49,446 nt of DNA, from positions 1-49,446 of the forward strand of contig JAOPYI010000119.1 of NCBI GenBank assembly GCA_025964675.1. The letters run 5' to 3'. Under the pieces are notes generated by a model. That model was not told the origin of the DNA. It made no database searches and was given only the letters and a program-made list of their open reading frames with translations. Below are positions 25,025 to 34,289 of the stretch, piece by piece. Source of the stretch: Sphaerisporangium sp. GTDB taxonomy: Bacteria > Actinomycetota > Actinomycetes > Streptosporangiales > Streptosporangiaceae. Both the position numbers and the translations under genes were made by a program. Within the stretch, counting starts at the first letter, position 1. Each line of letters opens with the position of its first letter.

Positions 25025-26284
25025 ATGGGACGGGGACGCCACACGTCATCCCGAGGCCGGGGGTCCGACCCTGAGTGGACGGGCGCGCACTGGGACCCGG
25101 GATGGCACGACGACGAGCGCGGAACCCAGGAGTGGCTGAACGACGCCAACTGGCTTGACGACCCTGAACCACCTGAACCCGCTGAACCCTCCCCGCCCGC
25201 CCACGGGCTGCCCCCGAACCGCCATGAGAGTCCCGGTTCGGAGAAGCGGAGCAGCAGGCGACGCTCTAGCCGGCCGAGGTTCCGGGGCCGCCGTCTTGTG
25301 GCGCTGTCCGCGGTGGCGGTCGTGATGGCCATAGGCACCGCCGCCATCGGGGTCAAGCTGTCGTCCACGCAGCTCAACCTCACGCGGACCCCGGACTGCC
25401 CGAAGGGCCAGGCCTGCGCGGCCATCGCCCCTGTGACGCCCCCGGGAGGCGCGGTGTCGTCCGGGACGCCACACTCTGGAGGGCGCACCACGGCGGCTCC
25501 GTCCGACAGCGAGTCCATGTCTCCGAGCGAGTCCACGTCTCCGAGCGACTCCACGTCTCCCAACGAGTCCACGTCTCCGAGCGAGTCCACGTCTGGCAGT
25601 GCGTCGACGCAGGCCAGGCCGTCGGCAGCCGCCGGCCGTACCCCGGAACGGCGGTCACCCGTGGCCTCCGCGCCGCCCACGCCGGACCGTACGCCGGACA
25701 TGCCCACCCCCAAGCCGAGCCGGACGGTACGGGACACCCCGACGCCGGACGCGACGCCGGACCCGACGCCGGACCCGACGCCGAACGATACGGAGAGCGC
25801 GTCTCCGGACCCGACGCCGCAGCCCGACAAGCGCGCCCCTCTGGTGTCGCGCGGCCGGGTAGCCGTCGACTTCGGCGTGTCAGATGTGACCGGCACGGGT
25901 TACACAGGCCGGCTGACGATCACCAACAGCGGAGCCGCGCTGGACGGGTGGAGTGTCCGGGTGCCGGTCGGCGGCCACGTCACCGCCGTCGACGGAGCCG
26001 ACTGGACCCAGGAGGGGGACATCCTCGTGCTGACTTCGACGAACGCGCTCGGCGAGAACGAGCAGGCCGTCATCTCGTTCTCAGCCGACGGCGACTCCAC
26101 GGTCCCCGACAGTTGCGAGCTGAACGGAGGCAGTTGCCGCATCCGTGCGACCGAGTCCGCCGCCTCCCAGGTGGAACCGAAACCCATGACCCGCGCTCAC
26201 CCAACCGGAGCCGAAACAGGGAAGAGCCGAGCCCCTTACCGGCGCTTGTCGCTGTTCGGGCCGGATCATCCAGCCGGGCCGTAG
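25025..26284 (+). CDS. Membrane-anchored protein with Ser/Thr/Pro repeats and a CBM2-like domain
   Basis: 419 residues. A charged cytoplasmic N-terminus (1-88, with several Trp-Asp/Asn pairs such as GAHWDPGWHDD and DANWLDD) precedes one TM helix (about 89-112, LVALSAVAVVMAIGTAAIGV). Outside, a long linker (about 140-275) contains SPSESTSP-type and TPDPTPDP-type repeats. A domain near 278-378 (VAVDFGVSD...YTGRLTITNSGAALDGWSVRVP...DSCELNGGSC) has the layout of a family 2 carbohydrate-binding module. Only two Trp remain in it, so sugar binding is uncertain. A 40-residue basic/proline tail follows. The ATG has AAGGAAGG 6 nt upstream. Likely a cell-surface protein; function unknown. Confidence 0.8.
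   Translation: MGRGRHTSSRGRGSDPEWTGAHWDPGWHDDERGTQEWLNDANWLDDPEPPEPAEPSPPAHGLPPNRHESPGSEKRSSRRRSSRPRFRGRRLVALSAVAVVMAIGTAAIGVKLSSTQLNLTRTPDCPKGQACAAIAPVTPPGGAVSSGTPHSGGRTTAAPSDSESMSPSESTSPSDSTSPNESTSPSESTSGSASTQARPSAAAGRTPERRSPVASAPPTPDRTPDMPTPKPSRTVRDTPTPDATPDPTPDPTPNDTESASPDPTPQPDKRAPLVSRGRVAVDFGVSDVTGTGYTGRLTITNSGAALDGWSVRVPVGGHVTAVDGADWTQEGDILVLTSTNALGENEQAVISFSADGDSTVPDSCELNGGSCRIRATESAASQVEPKPMTRAHPTGAETGKSRAPYRRLSLFGPDHPAGP
25502..25609 (+). repeat. 18-bp coding tandem repeat (S-P-S-E-S-T)
   Basis: Four good copies, 25520-25591, of an 18-bp unit beginning TCTCCGAGCG, flanked by a degenerate copy on each side. It encodes the Ser/Thr-rich linker of the CBM2-like protein; copy number may vary between strains. 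Confidence 0.85.
25739..25786 (+). repeat. Short coding repeat (T-P-D-P)
   Basis: About four copies of a 12-bp unit ACGCCGGACCCG with small changes, encoding the Thr-Pro-Asp-Pro linker of the same protein. Confidence 0.7.
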
Positions 26285-26325
26285 CCGTGATTCGAGCCTA
26301 GGCATGGGCCTGGTTTGATGGGTGG

Positions 26326-27111
26326 ATGACTCCTCCCCGTGTGCTCACGATCGCAGGTTCCGACTCCGGCGGGGGGGCGGGTATCCAGGCCGATCTGAAG
26401 ACCATGCTGGCGCTCGGTGTCCACGGCATGAGCGTGATCGCCGCGGTCACCGCTCAGAACTCCCTCGGCGTTCAGGGCTACTGGGAGCTCCCACCCGAGG
26501 CGGTGCGCGCCCAGCTCGACTCGGTGCTCGGCGACATCGGCGCGCAGGCGATCAAGACGGGCATGCTGGCGTCCCCCGAGCTGGTCACGGTGGTCGCCGA
26601 GGTGCTGGCCGGTGTGGACGCGCCGGTGGTGGTCGATCCGGTCGGGGTGTCCAAGCATGGTGACCCGCTTCTCGCTCCTGAGGCCGTCCATACGGTGACG
26701 TCCCGCCTGCTGCCCGTGGCGACCCTGGTGACGCCCAACCTTTGGGAGGTCGAGCAGCTCACCTCGTACAAGGTCGAGGACGAGGACGGGCTGCGCCCGG
26801 CGGCCGAGGCGGTGCTGGAGCTGGGCCCCGCGTGGGTGCTGATCAAGGGAGGACACCTCCCGGGTCCGCCGGTCGACCTGCTCACCGACGGTGTCAGCGA
26901 GTTCCGGTTCTCCGCCGAGCGGCACGACAACCGGCACACCCATGGCACGGGATGCACGCTGGCCTCCGCCATCGCGTCCTATCTGGCGCTGGGCGAGGAC
27001 ATACCGGGCGCGGTCGGTAAAGCCAAGGAGTACGTCACGGGCGCCATCGCCCACGGTTTCCCCCTCGGCGCCGGCATCGGCCCGGTGGACCACGCCTGGC
27101 GCTGGCGCTGA
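26326..27111 (+). CDS. thiD: Hydroxymethylpyrimidine/phosphomethylpyrimidine kinase
   Basis: A 261-residue ribokinase-fold enzyme that phosphorylates HMP twice for thiamine synthesis. [66 protein letters not shown] and the catalytic loop [18 protein letters not shown] all match ThiD. The ATG at 26326 has no ribosome site; TTTGAT lies 6 nt before the start, a weak leaderless-type box. With thiL it gives two of the thiamine-diphosphate genes; no TPP riboswitch was seen before either. Confidence 0.95.
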   Translation: MTPPRVLTIAGSDSGGGAGIQADLKTMLALGVHGMSVIAAVTAQNSLGVQGYWELPPEAVRAQLDSVLGDIGAQAIKTGMLASPELVTVVAEVLAGVDAPVVVDPVGVSKHGDPLLAPEAVHTVTSRLLPVATLVTPNLWEVEQLTSYKVEDEDGLRPAAEAVLELGPAWVLIKGGHLPGPPVDLLTDGVSEFRFSAERHDNRHTHGTGCTLASAIASYLALGEDIPGAVGKAKEYVTGAIAHGFPLGAGIGPVDHAWRWR

Positions 27112-27174
27112 GGCGGTACTCCGGCTTGCGACGCCAAGAGCAGTCGCTCAGGGCGGCCACTCGGGTCTCGAGCC

Positions 27175-27825
27175 TCAGAGCAGCCGGGCGATCGGGTCGT
27201 CCGCCAGGCGGCGGAGCAGCGTCGCGGTGTTGGAGGCCTGTGACGCGTCGGTCTCCGGGCGGGTGCCCGAATCGATGGCGCCGGCCAGGGCATTGAGCTC
27301 ATGGGGCGGCAGCAGGGTGCGGGCCATGTTGTGGAGGCGGAGCCGGATCTTCCGGCCGCTCCGCTGATCTTCGGCGACCAGATGCGGCACGCGGCGTCCC
27401 GTGGGGACGCTGCCCTCGCCGTGAGGGTTCCTGACGTACTCCGGCTCGGAGTCGATCCACACTTGGGCCGTCGCCAGGTCCGCCTGGCGGGTGCCGAGGA
27501 GGCCTCGCACCTCCAGCACGGTGCCGACGAGGATCGCTCGCCGCCGGTACGTCCCGAGCAACATGGTGCCGACGAACCCGACCATAAGCACGGCGATCAT
27601 CCCAAAGATGATCTTCACCGCCATGTTCGGGAACCCACCCGTGCTCTCGTCGAGCGCACCCGTGAGCCCGCCCGACGAGAAATCGGGCGCTGACCCTCCA
27701 AGGACGAGGGCCGCGACACCGGCGATCCCACCCAGCACGGCAAGGAAGAGCAGCCCGATGACCGACACGGTGACCTTCTGGCCGGTGGAGGCGTTCACGC
27801 TCAGGTGTACGGGCGGATTCGGCAC
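27175..27825 (-). CDS. Two-TM membrane protein of unknown function
   Basis: 216 residues, not recognised. TM1 is near 17-43 (VTVSVIGLLFLAVLGGIAGVAALVLGG). A short Gly/Ser loop leads to TM2 near 68-92 (MAVKIIFGMIAVLMVGFVGTMLLG). A cytoplasmic domain of about 120 residues follows, with strands VGTVLEVRGLLGTRQADL, VWIDSEPEY and RVPHLVAEDQRSGRKIRLRL, then a helical end. The second half resembles small beta-barrel regulatory domains, but no family can be named. Start GTG at 27825 with TAACTT 6 nt upstream and no ribosome site. It is convergent with thiD, separated by 63 bp. Confidence 0.75.
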   Translation of the reverse strand: MPNPPVHLSVNASTGQKVTVSVIGLLFLAVLGGIAGVAALVLGGSAPDFSSGGLTGALDESTGGFPNMAVKIIFGMIAVLMVGFVGTMLLGTYRRRAILVGTVLEVRGLLGTRQADLATAQVWIDSEPEYVRNPHGEGSVPTGRRVPHLVAEDQRSGRKIRLRLHNMARTLLPPHELNALAGAIDSGTRPETDASQASNTATLLRRLADDPIARLL

Positions 27826-27837
27826 GACAACAAGTTA
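27826..27837 (-). promoter_or_regulatory. Leaderless-type -10 box for the two-TM protein gene
   Basis: On the minus strand TAACTT (27837-27832), 6 nt, then GTG at 27825. Confidence 0.5.
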
Positions 27838-27927
27838 CCCACCCGGCCGCAGGCCATGCCGCTGGACCGCCCGAACGAGGCAGCCAAGTCGCGAAGGCCC
27901 GGCAACGGTGGAGTGGGGAAGCTCAGG

Positions 27928-28119
27928 TCAGCGGGTGACCTTGCCCGCCTTGATGCAGGAGGTGCACACGTTCAGCCGCTTCGGCGTGCTGCCCACCATG
28001 GCGCGCACACGCTGGATGTTGGGGTTCCAACGGCGGCGGGTGCGGCGGTGCGAGTGCGAGATGTTGTTGCCGAAAGTCGGCCCCTTGCCGCAAACGTCGC
28101 AGACGGCAGCCACGGTCAT
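27928..28119 (-). CDS. rpmB: 50S ribosomal protein L28
   Basis: A 63-residue L28: CDVCGKGPTFGNNISHSH and RRWNPNIQRVRAMV identify it. Cys7/Cys10 and Cys52/Cys55 form a zinc site, so this is the C-plus form. AAGGAG lies directly before the ATG. It is divergent from the DAK2 gene across a 201-bp gap in which no further gene is seen. Confidence 0.96.
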   Translation of the reverse strand: MTVAAVCDVCGKGPTFGNNISHSHRRTRRRWNPNIQRVRAMVGSTPKRLNVCTSCIKAGKVTR

Positions 28120-28320
28120 CGCTCCTTAGATCAGTCAATACGCCCGAAACCGAGGTAGAAGCGGTGGTCGGGCATGCCGGTGACAACCGGCTGGCCACAC
28201 GAGGGTATCCGATGTTGCCCGATGCACGCCAAAAGGGGGAACCGGCGAACGGAGATAGTCTCGTAACACCAACCGTAGCGCATCCCCGGCATCACGTGGT
28301 CGCGCCCAGGAGGGAGCCAC

Positions 28321-29931
28321 ATGCCTTCGGAGCCCGGCGACACCGGTGAGCGCGGTCGCGAGCCCCTCCACATCCTCGATCCGAAGGCTGTGCGCCGATG
28401 GTCCCGGCTGTGCGCCGACGCGCTGGGGAGGGCCCGTGCGGAGATCGACGCGCTCAACGTATTCCCCGTACCCGACGGTGACACTGGGACGAACCTCCAC
28501 CTGACCATGCTTTCGGCCGCAGAGGCCCTCGACGCGCTGCCCGGGGACGCCGACGCCGAGACCACGTGGCGGACTCTCGCCCACGGGGCTCTGCTGGGTG
28601 CCCGGGGCAATTCCGGAGTGATCGTCAGCCAGGCCCTGCGAGGCATGGCCGAGGTGCTGAAGCACGCCAAGGGTGGGGGGAGTGATCTCCGCAAGGGGCT
28701 GGCCAAGGCTGCGGAGATGGCCAGGAACGCCGTGGCGAGGCCCGTCGAGGGCACTGTGCTCAGCGTGCTGAGCGAGGTGGCCCGAGCCGTGGAAGGGGCC
28801 TCCGAGGAGCTGGCCGAGGTGGCAGGGAAGGCGGCGGCCGCCGCCCGAGGGGCGCTGGGCCGCACTACGGGCCAGCTCGACGTGCTCGCCCGCAACGGGG
28901 TCGTGGACGCCGGCGCGGCGGGCCTGACCATCATCGTGGAGAGCCTGGCGGCCGTGATCACCGACTCTTACGTCGATCGGTACGACGTGCCCGCGCCCAC
29001 GTCCGGCTTCGAGAAACCGGAGACGGCGCAGGCACCGGGCTACGAGGTGATGTACCTCCTGGACGCCGGTGACAGCGCCGTGGCGGCCCTGCGCGACGAG
29101 CTCGACCGTCTCGGCGACTCCCTGGTGGTGGTCGGGGGAGACGGTCTGTGGAACGTCCACGTCCATGTGGACGACGCCGGGGCCGCCATCGAGGCCGGGA
29201 TGCGAGCCGGACGGCCGTACCGCGTCAAGGTCGTGTACCTGGAGGCGCCCGCGCGCCCTCATCGTGCCGGGGACGGACGCGGTGTGGTCGCCGTGGCGGC
29301 GGGCGACGGCATCGCCGGGCTCTTCGAGCAGGCCGGGGCCGTCGTCGTGCGCCGGGAGCCGGGGTCCAGCCCCTCGCTTGAGGCGGTGCTGGCCGCGATC
29401 AGGCAGGCAGGGACCGAGGTCGTGGTGCTGCCCAACGACACCGGGGTCAACGCGGTGGCCGGGGCCGCCGCCGAGATCGCCCGCGAGGAGGGCGTCGTCG
29501 TCAGCGTGCTGCCCACCAAGGCGACCGTGCAGGGCCTGGCCGCGCTCGCCGTGCACGACCCGCTGCGGCGCTTCGACGACGATGTCGTGGCGATGACCGA
29601 CACCGCGGGTCACACCCGCCACGGCCACGTCTGGGTGGCCGACCGCGAGGCCATGACCAGCGCGGGGATGTGCCGGCCGGGTGACGTCCTGGGCGTCATC
29701 GACGGTGACGTCGCCCTCATCGGCACGTCTGTGGAGGACACCGCCGTGGAGATCACCTCCCGCATGCTCTCCGTCAGCAGCGAGCTCGTGACCTTGATCA
29801 CCGGCGTGGACGCCGGCACGCGGCTGACCCGAGCCGTGAAAGACCACCTGGACGCCGTACGACCAGACATCGAGACACTGATCTACAAAGGCGACCAGGG
29901 CGGTTACCCGCTACTCATCGGCATCGAATGA
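28321..29931 (+). CDS. DAK2-domain protein, fatty-acid-kinase FakA-like (YloV family)
   Basis: 536 residues. The N-terminal DAK2 (DhaL-like) nucleotide-binding domain covers about 15-210: LNVFPVPDGDTGTNLHLTM with the metal-binding Asp residues, GARGNSGVIVSQALRG, and NGVVDAGAAGL. A C-terminal alpha/beta domain (about 240-535: VVVGGDGLWNVHVHVDDAG, VLPNDTGVNAVAGAA, SVLPTKATVQGLAAL, RAVKDHLDAVRPDIETLIYKGDQGGYPLLIGIE) matches FakA/YloV. In Firmicutes FakA phosphorylates fatty acids bound to FakB; no fakB gene is present here. The ATG has AGGAGGG 7 nt upstream. recG follows 148 bp downstream. Confidence 0.88.
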   Translation: MPSEPGDTGERGREPLHILDPKAVRRWSRLCADALGRARAEIDALNVFPVPDGDTGTNLHLTMLSAAEALDALPGDADAETTWRTLAHGALLGARGNSGVIVSQALRGMAEVLKHAKGGGSDLRKGLAKAAEMARNAVARPVEGTVLSVLSEVARAVEGASEELAEVAGKAAAAARGALGRTTGQLDVLARNGVVDAGAAGLTIIVESLAAVITDSYVDRYDVPAPTSGFEKPETAQAPGYEVMYLLDAGDSAVAALRDELDRLGDSLVVVGGDGLWNVHVHVDDAGAAIEAGMRAGRPYRVKVVYLEAPARPHRAGDGRGVVAVAAGDGIAGLFEQAGAVVVRREPGSSPSLEAVLAAIRQAGTEVVVLPNDTGVNAVAGAAAEIAREEGVVVSVLPTKATVQGLAALAVHDPLRRFDDDVVAMTDTAGHTRHGHVWVADREAMTSAGMCRPGDVLGVIDGDVALIGTSVEDTAVEITSRMLSVSSELVTLITGVDAGTRLTRAVKDHLDAVRPDIETLIYKGDQGGYPLLIGIE

Positions 29932-30079
29932 CCCACGAACACGTACCCCCGTGCCGCGCCGTCGGCGGTGCGGGGAGACTCCGCTCGGGACCCACGGCCG
30001 GTGTCGTGCGAGCCGGGAGAGCACGCGGGTGTGGAGCGTCGGGTGTTCATGTCGGCGCGGAGCGGTAGAACATGGTGAC

Positions 30080-32263
30080 GTGACGCGTTTCGACGAGCCG
30101 CTCATCAAGGCGCTGGATCCGAAGACGGCCAAGCCGCTCGAGAGCTCGCTCAACATCACCACGGTCGGCGAGCTGCTGCGCCACTACCCCCGGAGGTACG
30201 CCGAGCGGGGTGAGCTGACCGCGCTCGACGCTCTGGAGGTCGACGAGCACGTCACGGTGGTGGGCGAGGTCTCGCGCCTCATGCGCAAGCCCATGCGGAA
30301 CCGCTCCGGCACATGGCTGGAGGTCGAGGTCCTCGACGGCAGGCGAAACACGATCTACCTGTCGTTCTTCGGCCGGGTCTCCCATGTGATCGAGGGCCGT
30401 CTGAAGCCGGGCACCCGGGCGATGTTCTCCGGCAAGGTCGGGCGGTTCGGGCGCGGCGAGAGGGCGAAGTGGCAGCTCAACCACCCCGAGTTCGAGCTCT
30501 TCGAGGAGACCGAGTCGTCCGCGGCCGACTTCGCCGCCGCGCCCGTCCCGATCTACCCCGCCGCCGGCGGCATCACGTCCTGGGTGATCCGCAGGGCGAT
30601 CGGCGTCGTGCTCGACACGCTCGGCCCGCTGGCCGACCCGCTCCCCGCCGAGCTGCGCTCCCGTCGCCGGCTGTCCGGCCTGGCCGACGCGCTGGAGGCC
30701 GTCCACCGGCCGCGTGATCAGGGTGACATCTCTGTGGCGCGCAAGAGGCTCAAGTTCGACGAGGCGTTCGTCCTGCAGTCCGTGCTGGCCCAGAGGCGCC
30801 AGGCCGCAGCCGCGTGGCCGGCGAGGCCCCGCCCCCGGCGGGACGACGGGCTGCTCGCCGGCTTCGACGACCGGCTCCCGTTCCAGCTCACCGAGGGGCA
30901 GGTCGAGGTCGGTGAGGAGATCGCGGCCGAGCTGGCACGAGATCATCCGATGCACCGGCTGCTCCAGGGCGAGGTCGGCGCGGGCAAGACCGTGGTGGCG
31001 GTGCGTGCGATGCTCCAGGTCGTCGACGCCGGAGGCCAGGCGGCGCTGCTCGCCCCCACCGAGGTCCTGGCCCAGCAGCACCACCGGTCCATCACCCGCA
31101 TGCTGGGCGATCTCGGCACGGGAGGCGTGTTCGGCGGCACGGCGGTGACCCTGCTCACGGGCTCGATGGGAGCCGCGGGGCGGCGCGCGGCGCTGCTCGA
31201 CGCCGCGTCAGGAGCCGGTGGGATCGTCGTCGGCACCCACGCCCTCCTTCAGGAGCACGTCCAGTTCGCCGACCTCGGGCTCGTCGTCGTCGACGAGCAA
31301 CACCGCTTCGGCGTCGAGCAGCGCGACGCGCTGCGCGAGAAGGCCGGCGGCGGCCGTCCCCACGTGCTGGTGATGACCGCCACCCCGATCCCGCGCACGG
31401 TCGCCATGACCGTCTTCGGCGATCTTGAGGTGTCCACGCTGAGCCAGCTCCCGTCCGGCCGGGCGCCGATCACGACCCACGTGGTGCCCGCCTCGGACAA
31501 GCCCCACTTCCTGGAGCGCACCTGGGAGCGCATCCGGGAGGAGGTCGGCCTCGGCCGCCAGGCGTACATCGTCTGTCCCCGCATCGGCGACCTGGAGGGC
31601 GACGAGGGCGACCTGAGCGACCCGGAGGCTGAGGACTCGGAGGAGCGGAGGCCGCCTCTCGCGGTGATGGAGGTCGCCCCCATGCTCGCCGACGGGCCGC
31701 TGGACGGCCTGCGCGTCGAGGTGCTGCACGGGCGCCTTCCTCCCGAGGAGAAGGACGGCGTGATGCGGGCCTTCACGCGGGGTGAGGTGGACGTGCTGGT
31801 CGCCACCACCGTGATCGAGGTCGGAGTGGACGTCCCCAACGCGTCGGTCATGGTCATCATGGACGCCGACCGATTCGGCGTCTCCCAGCTCCACCAGCTC
31901 CGCGGGCGGGTCGGCCGTGGAGGGTTGCCCGGCCTGTGCCTGCTGGTCAGCGACTTCCCCGCGGGCACTCCCGCACGCGACCGCCTCGACGCGGTCGCCG
32001 CCACCCTGGACGGCTTCGAGCTGTCCCGGGTCGACCTGGAGCAGCGGCGTGAAGGCGACGTGCTCGGCGCGGCGCAGTCCGGCCGCAAGTCCTCGCTGAA
32101 GATGCTGCGACTGCTCCGCGACGAGGACGTCATCAGGGACGCGCGCGAGGAGGCCGCGAGCCTCTTGGCCGATGATCCGGACCTGGAGGAGCATCCCGCG
32201 CTCAAGGCCGAGATCGACAGACTCCTCGGCGACGACCGCGCCGAGTACCTGGAAAAGGCCTGA
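30080..32263 (+). CDS. recG: ATP-dependent DNA helicase RecG
   Basis: A 727-residue superfamily 2 helicase that remodels stalled replication forks and Holliday junctions. An N-terminal wedge/OB domain (about 50-160: VGELLRHYPRRYAERGELT, LEVEVLDGRRNTIYLSFFGR) precedes the motor. Walker A is GEVGAGKT (Lys303) and motif II is DEQH near 404; TATPIPRT and the C-terminal QLHQLRGRVGRGG (motif VI) follow. The open frame starts at 29951, but homologues begin at (M)TRFDEPL, the GTG at 30080. No good ribosome site is seen there; TAGAAC 8 nt upstream could serve a near-leaderless transcript. Confidence 0.95.
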   Translation: MTRFDEPLIKALDPKTAKPLESSLNITTVGELLRHYPRRYAERGELTALDALEVDEHVTVVGEVSRLMRKPMRNRSGTWLEVEVLDGRRNTIYLSFFGRVSHVIEGRLKPGTRAMFSGKVGRFGRGERAKWQLNHPEFELFEETESSAADFAAAPVPIYPAAGGITSWVIRRAIGVVLDTLGPLADPLPAELRSRRRLSGLADALEAVHRPRDQGDISVARKRLKFDEAFVLQSVLAQRRQAAAAWPARPRPRRDDGLLAGFDDRLPFQLTEGQVEVGEEIAAELARDHPMHRLLQGEVGAGKTVVAVRAMLQVVDAGGQAALLAPTEVLAQQHHRSITRMLGDLGTGGVFGGTAVTLLTGSMGAAGRRAALLDAASGAGGIVVGTHALLQEHVQFADLGLVVVDEQHRFGVEQRDALREKAGGGRPHVLVMTATPIPRTVAMTVFGDLEVSTLSQLPSGRAPITTHVVPASDKPHFLERTWERIREEVGLGRQAYIVCPRIGDLEGDEGDLSDPEAEDSEERRPPLAVMEVAPMLADGPLDGLRVEVLHGRLPPEEKDGVMRAFTRGEVDVLVATTVIEVGVDVPNASVMVIMDADRFGVSQLHQLRGRVGRGGLPGLCLLVSDFPAGTPARDRLDAVAATLDGFELSRVDLEQRREGDVLGAAQSGRKSSLKMLRLLRDEDVIRDAREEAASLLADDPDLEEHPALKAEIDRLLGDDRAEYLEKA

Positions 32264-32318
32264 CCTGACCCCGCGGCCTCCGAGGCGGGTGGCCCGGCGA
32301 TCAGGGAGTGGGGGATCC

Positions 32319-32350
32319 CTGGGCTCTGGGCTGAATGACCCAGGGCCCAG
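32319..32350 (+). terminator. Hairpin, possible recG terminator; rest of the 339-bp gap is empty
   Basis: 12-bp stem (arm CTGGGCTCTGGG at 32319-32330, partner 32339-32350, one G-U) with an 8-nt loop, 56 nt after recG; no T-run. The remainder of 32264-32602 is GC-rich with no convincing gene; its last 12 bp carry the rsmD -10 box. Confidence 0.55.
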
Positions 32351-32590
32351 CCTTGGGACGGCCTCCCCCCGAATGCCGTCCCCGGCTGGGCCCACCCTCG
32401 GGTCAGGTGCCGAGGGCACCGGCGCGCGGAAGGGCTCACGATCACGCCGGTCGGCCTTCCCCTGGGTCACCATGAAGGCCGCAGAACTCATCATGTGGGT
32501 TCGGACGGCGGCGGGGAACGACCCTTGCTCTTTCGTCGCCGACACTTGGGCACTCTTGACCTGGGGGCCCCGGCAGGTGCCGCCTGCGGC

Positions 32591-32603
32591 GAGAATGGGC
32601 GGG
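32591..32603 (+). promoter_or_regulatory. Leaderless-type -10 box for rsmD
   Basis: GAGAAT (32591-32596), 6 nt, then GTG at 32603; no ribosome site. Confidence 0.4.
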
Positions 32604-33172
32604 TGACCCGAGTCATCGCAGGAAGCGCCGGCGGGCGGCGCATCGCCGTCCCTCCCGGGCGTGGCACGCGGCCCACGAGCGACCGTGCCAGAGAAGGGCT
32701 GTTCTCCACCGTCGGTTCCCTTCTGGGGCCTCTGGAGGGCGCCAGGGTGCTCGATCTGTACGCCGGATCGGGCGCGGTGGGCCTCGAGGCGCTCTCACGC
32801 GGGGCCGAGCACGCGCTGCTGGTGGAGTCCGACCCGAAGGCCGCCCGCACGATCAAGGCGAACATCGCCGAGCTGGGCCTGCCGGGAGCCGTCGTCGTGG
32901 GCGACAAGGTGGAGCGGGTGGTGGCCGGCCAGTGCCCGGAGCCGTACGACTTCGTGTTCGCCGATCCTCCCTACGCGGTCGGCGACGAGGTGGTCCGCGA
33001 GGTGCTGGAGCGCCTGCGTGACAATGGCTGGCTCGCTCAGAACGCCCTCGTGGCGGTGGAGCGCGAGTCACGAGGGAAGGACTTGGTCTGGCCCTCCGGA
33101 TTCGAAGAGGAGAGGGTCCGTCGCTATGGCGAAGCGTCCGTTTGGTACGGTCGCGCCGCCGGGAACCAGTGA
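32603..33172 (+). CDS. rsmD: 16S rRNA (guanine(966)-N(2))-methyltransferase
   Basis: A 189-residue SAM-dependent methyltransferase. VIAGSAGGRRIAVPPG starts the family and RPTSDRAREGLFS follows. VLDLYAGSGAVGLEALSRGA is the SAM-binding motif I, and ADPPY near residue 121 is the catalytic (N/D)PPY motif. It modifies G966 in the decoding region of 16S rRNA during 30S assembly. The frame is open to 32495 upstream, but GTG 32603 is where homologues begin. It lies 15 bp before coaD, a pairing found in many bacteria. Confidence 0.94.
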   Translation: MTRVIAGSAGGRRIAVPPGRGTRPTSDRAREGLFSTVGSLLGPLEGARVLDLYAGSGAVGLEALSRGAEHALLVESDPKAARTIKANIAELGLPGAVVVGDKVERVVAGQCPEPYDFVFADPPYAVGDEVVREVLERLRDNGWLAQNALVAVERESRGKDLVWPSGFEEERVRRYGEASVWYGRAAGNQ

Positions 33173-33187
33173 AACTGGGGGTAAGCC

Positions 33188-33664
33188 TTGCGTCGTGTCG
33201 TCTGCCCGGGGTCCTTCGACCCCGTCACGAACGGTCACCTCGACATCATCGGCCGGACGTCCCGGCTGTATGACGAGGTCGTCGTCGCAGTGTTGATCAA
33301 CGTGGAGAAGAAGAGCCTGTTCACCGTGGACGAGCGCATAGAGACGCTCGAGGCGGTGACCCGGGAGTACGGCAACGTGCGCGTGGAGAAGTTCCACGGG
33401 CTGCTCGTCGACTTCTGCAAGCAGCAGGGCATCCCGACCATCGTCAAGGGTCTGCGCGCGGTCAGCGACTTCGACTACGAGCTGCAGATGGCCCAGCTCA
33501 ACTACCGGATGTCCGGCGTGGAGACGCTGTTCATGTCCACCAACCCGGAGTACTCCTTCCTGTCGTCCAGCAGGCTGAAGGAGATCGCCAAGTACGGCGG
33601 GGACGTCTCCGGGCTCGTCCCCGATCTCGTGCATCAGATGCTCGTCGAGCGGTTGCGCGGCTAA
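33188..33664 (+). CDS. coaD: Phosphopantetheine adenylyltransferase
   Basis: A 158-residue nucleotidyltransferase; it makes dephospho-CoA from ATP and phosphopantetheine, the penultimate CoA step. VVCPGSFDPVTNGHLDII contains the TxGH nucleotide motif (Thr14, His17). KGLRAVSDFDYELQMAQLN, TLFMSTNPEYSFLSSSRLKEIA and the C-terminal PDLVHQML complete the pattern. The start is TTG at 33188 with GGGGG upstream; no ATG or GTG fits the family N-terminus. It is likely co-transcribed with rsmD. Confidence 0.96.
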   Translation: MRRVVCPGSFDPVTNGHLDIIGRTSRLYDEVVVAVLINVEKKSLFTVDERIETLEAVTREYGNVRVEKFHGLLVDFCKQQGIPTIVKGLRAVSDFDYELQMAQLNYRMSGVETLFMSTNPEYSFLSSSRLKEIAKYGGDVSGLVPDLVHQMLVERLRG

Positions 33665-33712
33665 GTCCTGGTATTCTTTCCTATCGGCCTTGTACGACGG
33701 CGGTGATTCGCC

Positions 33713-34288
33713 ATGCCTCAAGAGAGCAGGAAGACGCTGCATAGCCTCGACCCCCGCGCGCCCTGGGTGATTTCTACCCATGATCTGGGACGGCGACCGG
33801 GTTCTATGCGCGAGACCTCCCGTTCCCTCCCGGCTCCGGTGAATCTCTCCGTCGGCATGATCGGCGTCCCCAGGGACGCCGAGATCGAGCTGGTCATGCG
33901 GCTCGAGGCAGTGATGGAAGGCGTGCTCGTCACGGGCACGGCGCGGGCTCCGCTCAGCGGAGAGTGCTCGCGTTGCCTGGATCCGTTGACCTCGGAGATC
34001 GAGGTCGGCTTCCAGGAGCTCTTCTTCTACTCGCCGGAGGATGCCGCCGAGGACGACTCACTCCTCGACGGTGAACTTCTCGATCTCGAGCCGACGTTCC
34101 GCGACGCGGTGGTGCTCGCACTCCCGTTGAGCCCGGTCTGCAGTGATGACTGCCCCGGCCTGTGCGTGGAGTGTGGGGTCAAGCTGGCGGACGCCGGCCC
34201 TGACCACCGGCACGAGAAGATCGACGCCCGTTGGGCGGCGTTGCAGGGCCTGAACGATCCGAACAACCACAATGACCAGGAGGGTTGA
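33713..34288 (+). CDS. YceD/DUF177 family protein (23S rRNA accumulation)
   Basis: 191 residues. Typical order: [49 protein letters not shown] and the end [16 protein letters not shown] with ARWAALQGL. YceD proteins are linked genetically to rpmF expression and 23S rRNA accumulation, and almost always precede rpmF, as here. Paired Cys (CSRC, CxxxC, CxxC) suggest a zinc site. Its stop codon is one base before the rpmF start codon, so translation is probably coupled. TATTCT near 33672 is a possible -10 box in the short gap after coaD. Confidence 0.92.
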   Translation: MPQESRKTLHSLDPRAPWVISTHDLGRRPGSMRETSRSLPAPVNLSVGMIGVPRDAEIELVMRLEAVMEGVLVTGTARAPLSGECSRCLDPLTSEIEVGFQELFFYSPEDAAEDDSLLDGELLDLEPTFRDAVVLALPLSPVCSDDCPGLCVECGVKLADAGPDHRHEKIDARWAALQGLNDPNNHNDQEG

Positions 34289-34289
34289 C

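Noticed and set aside
25502-25609. Regular 18-bp repeats suggesting a CRISPR-like array
   Set aside because: Tandem without spacers, in frame inside a coding linker, unit far too short, and no cas genes.
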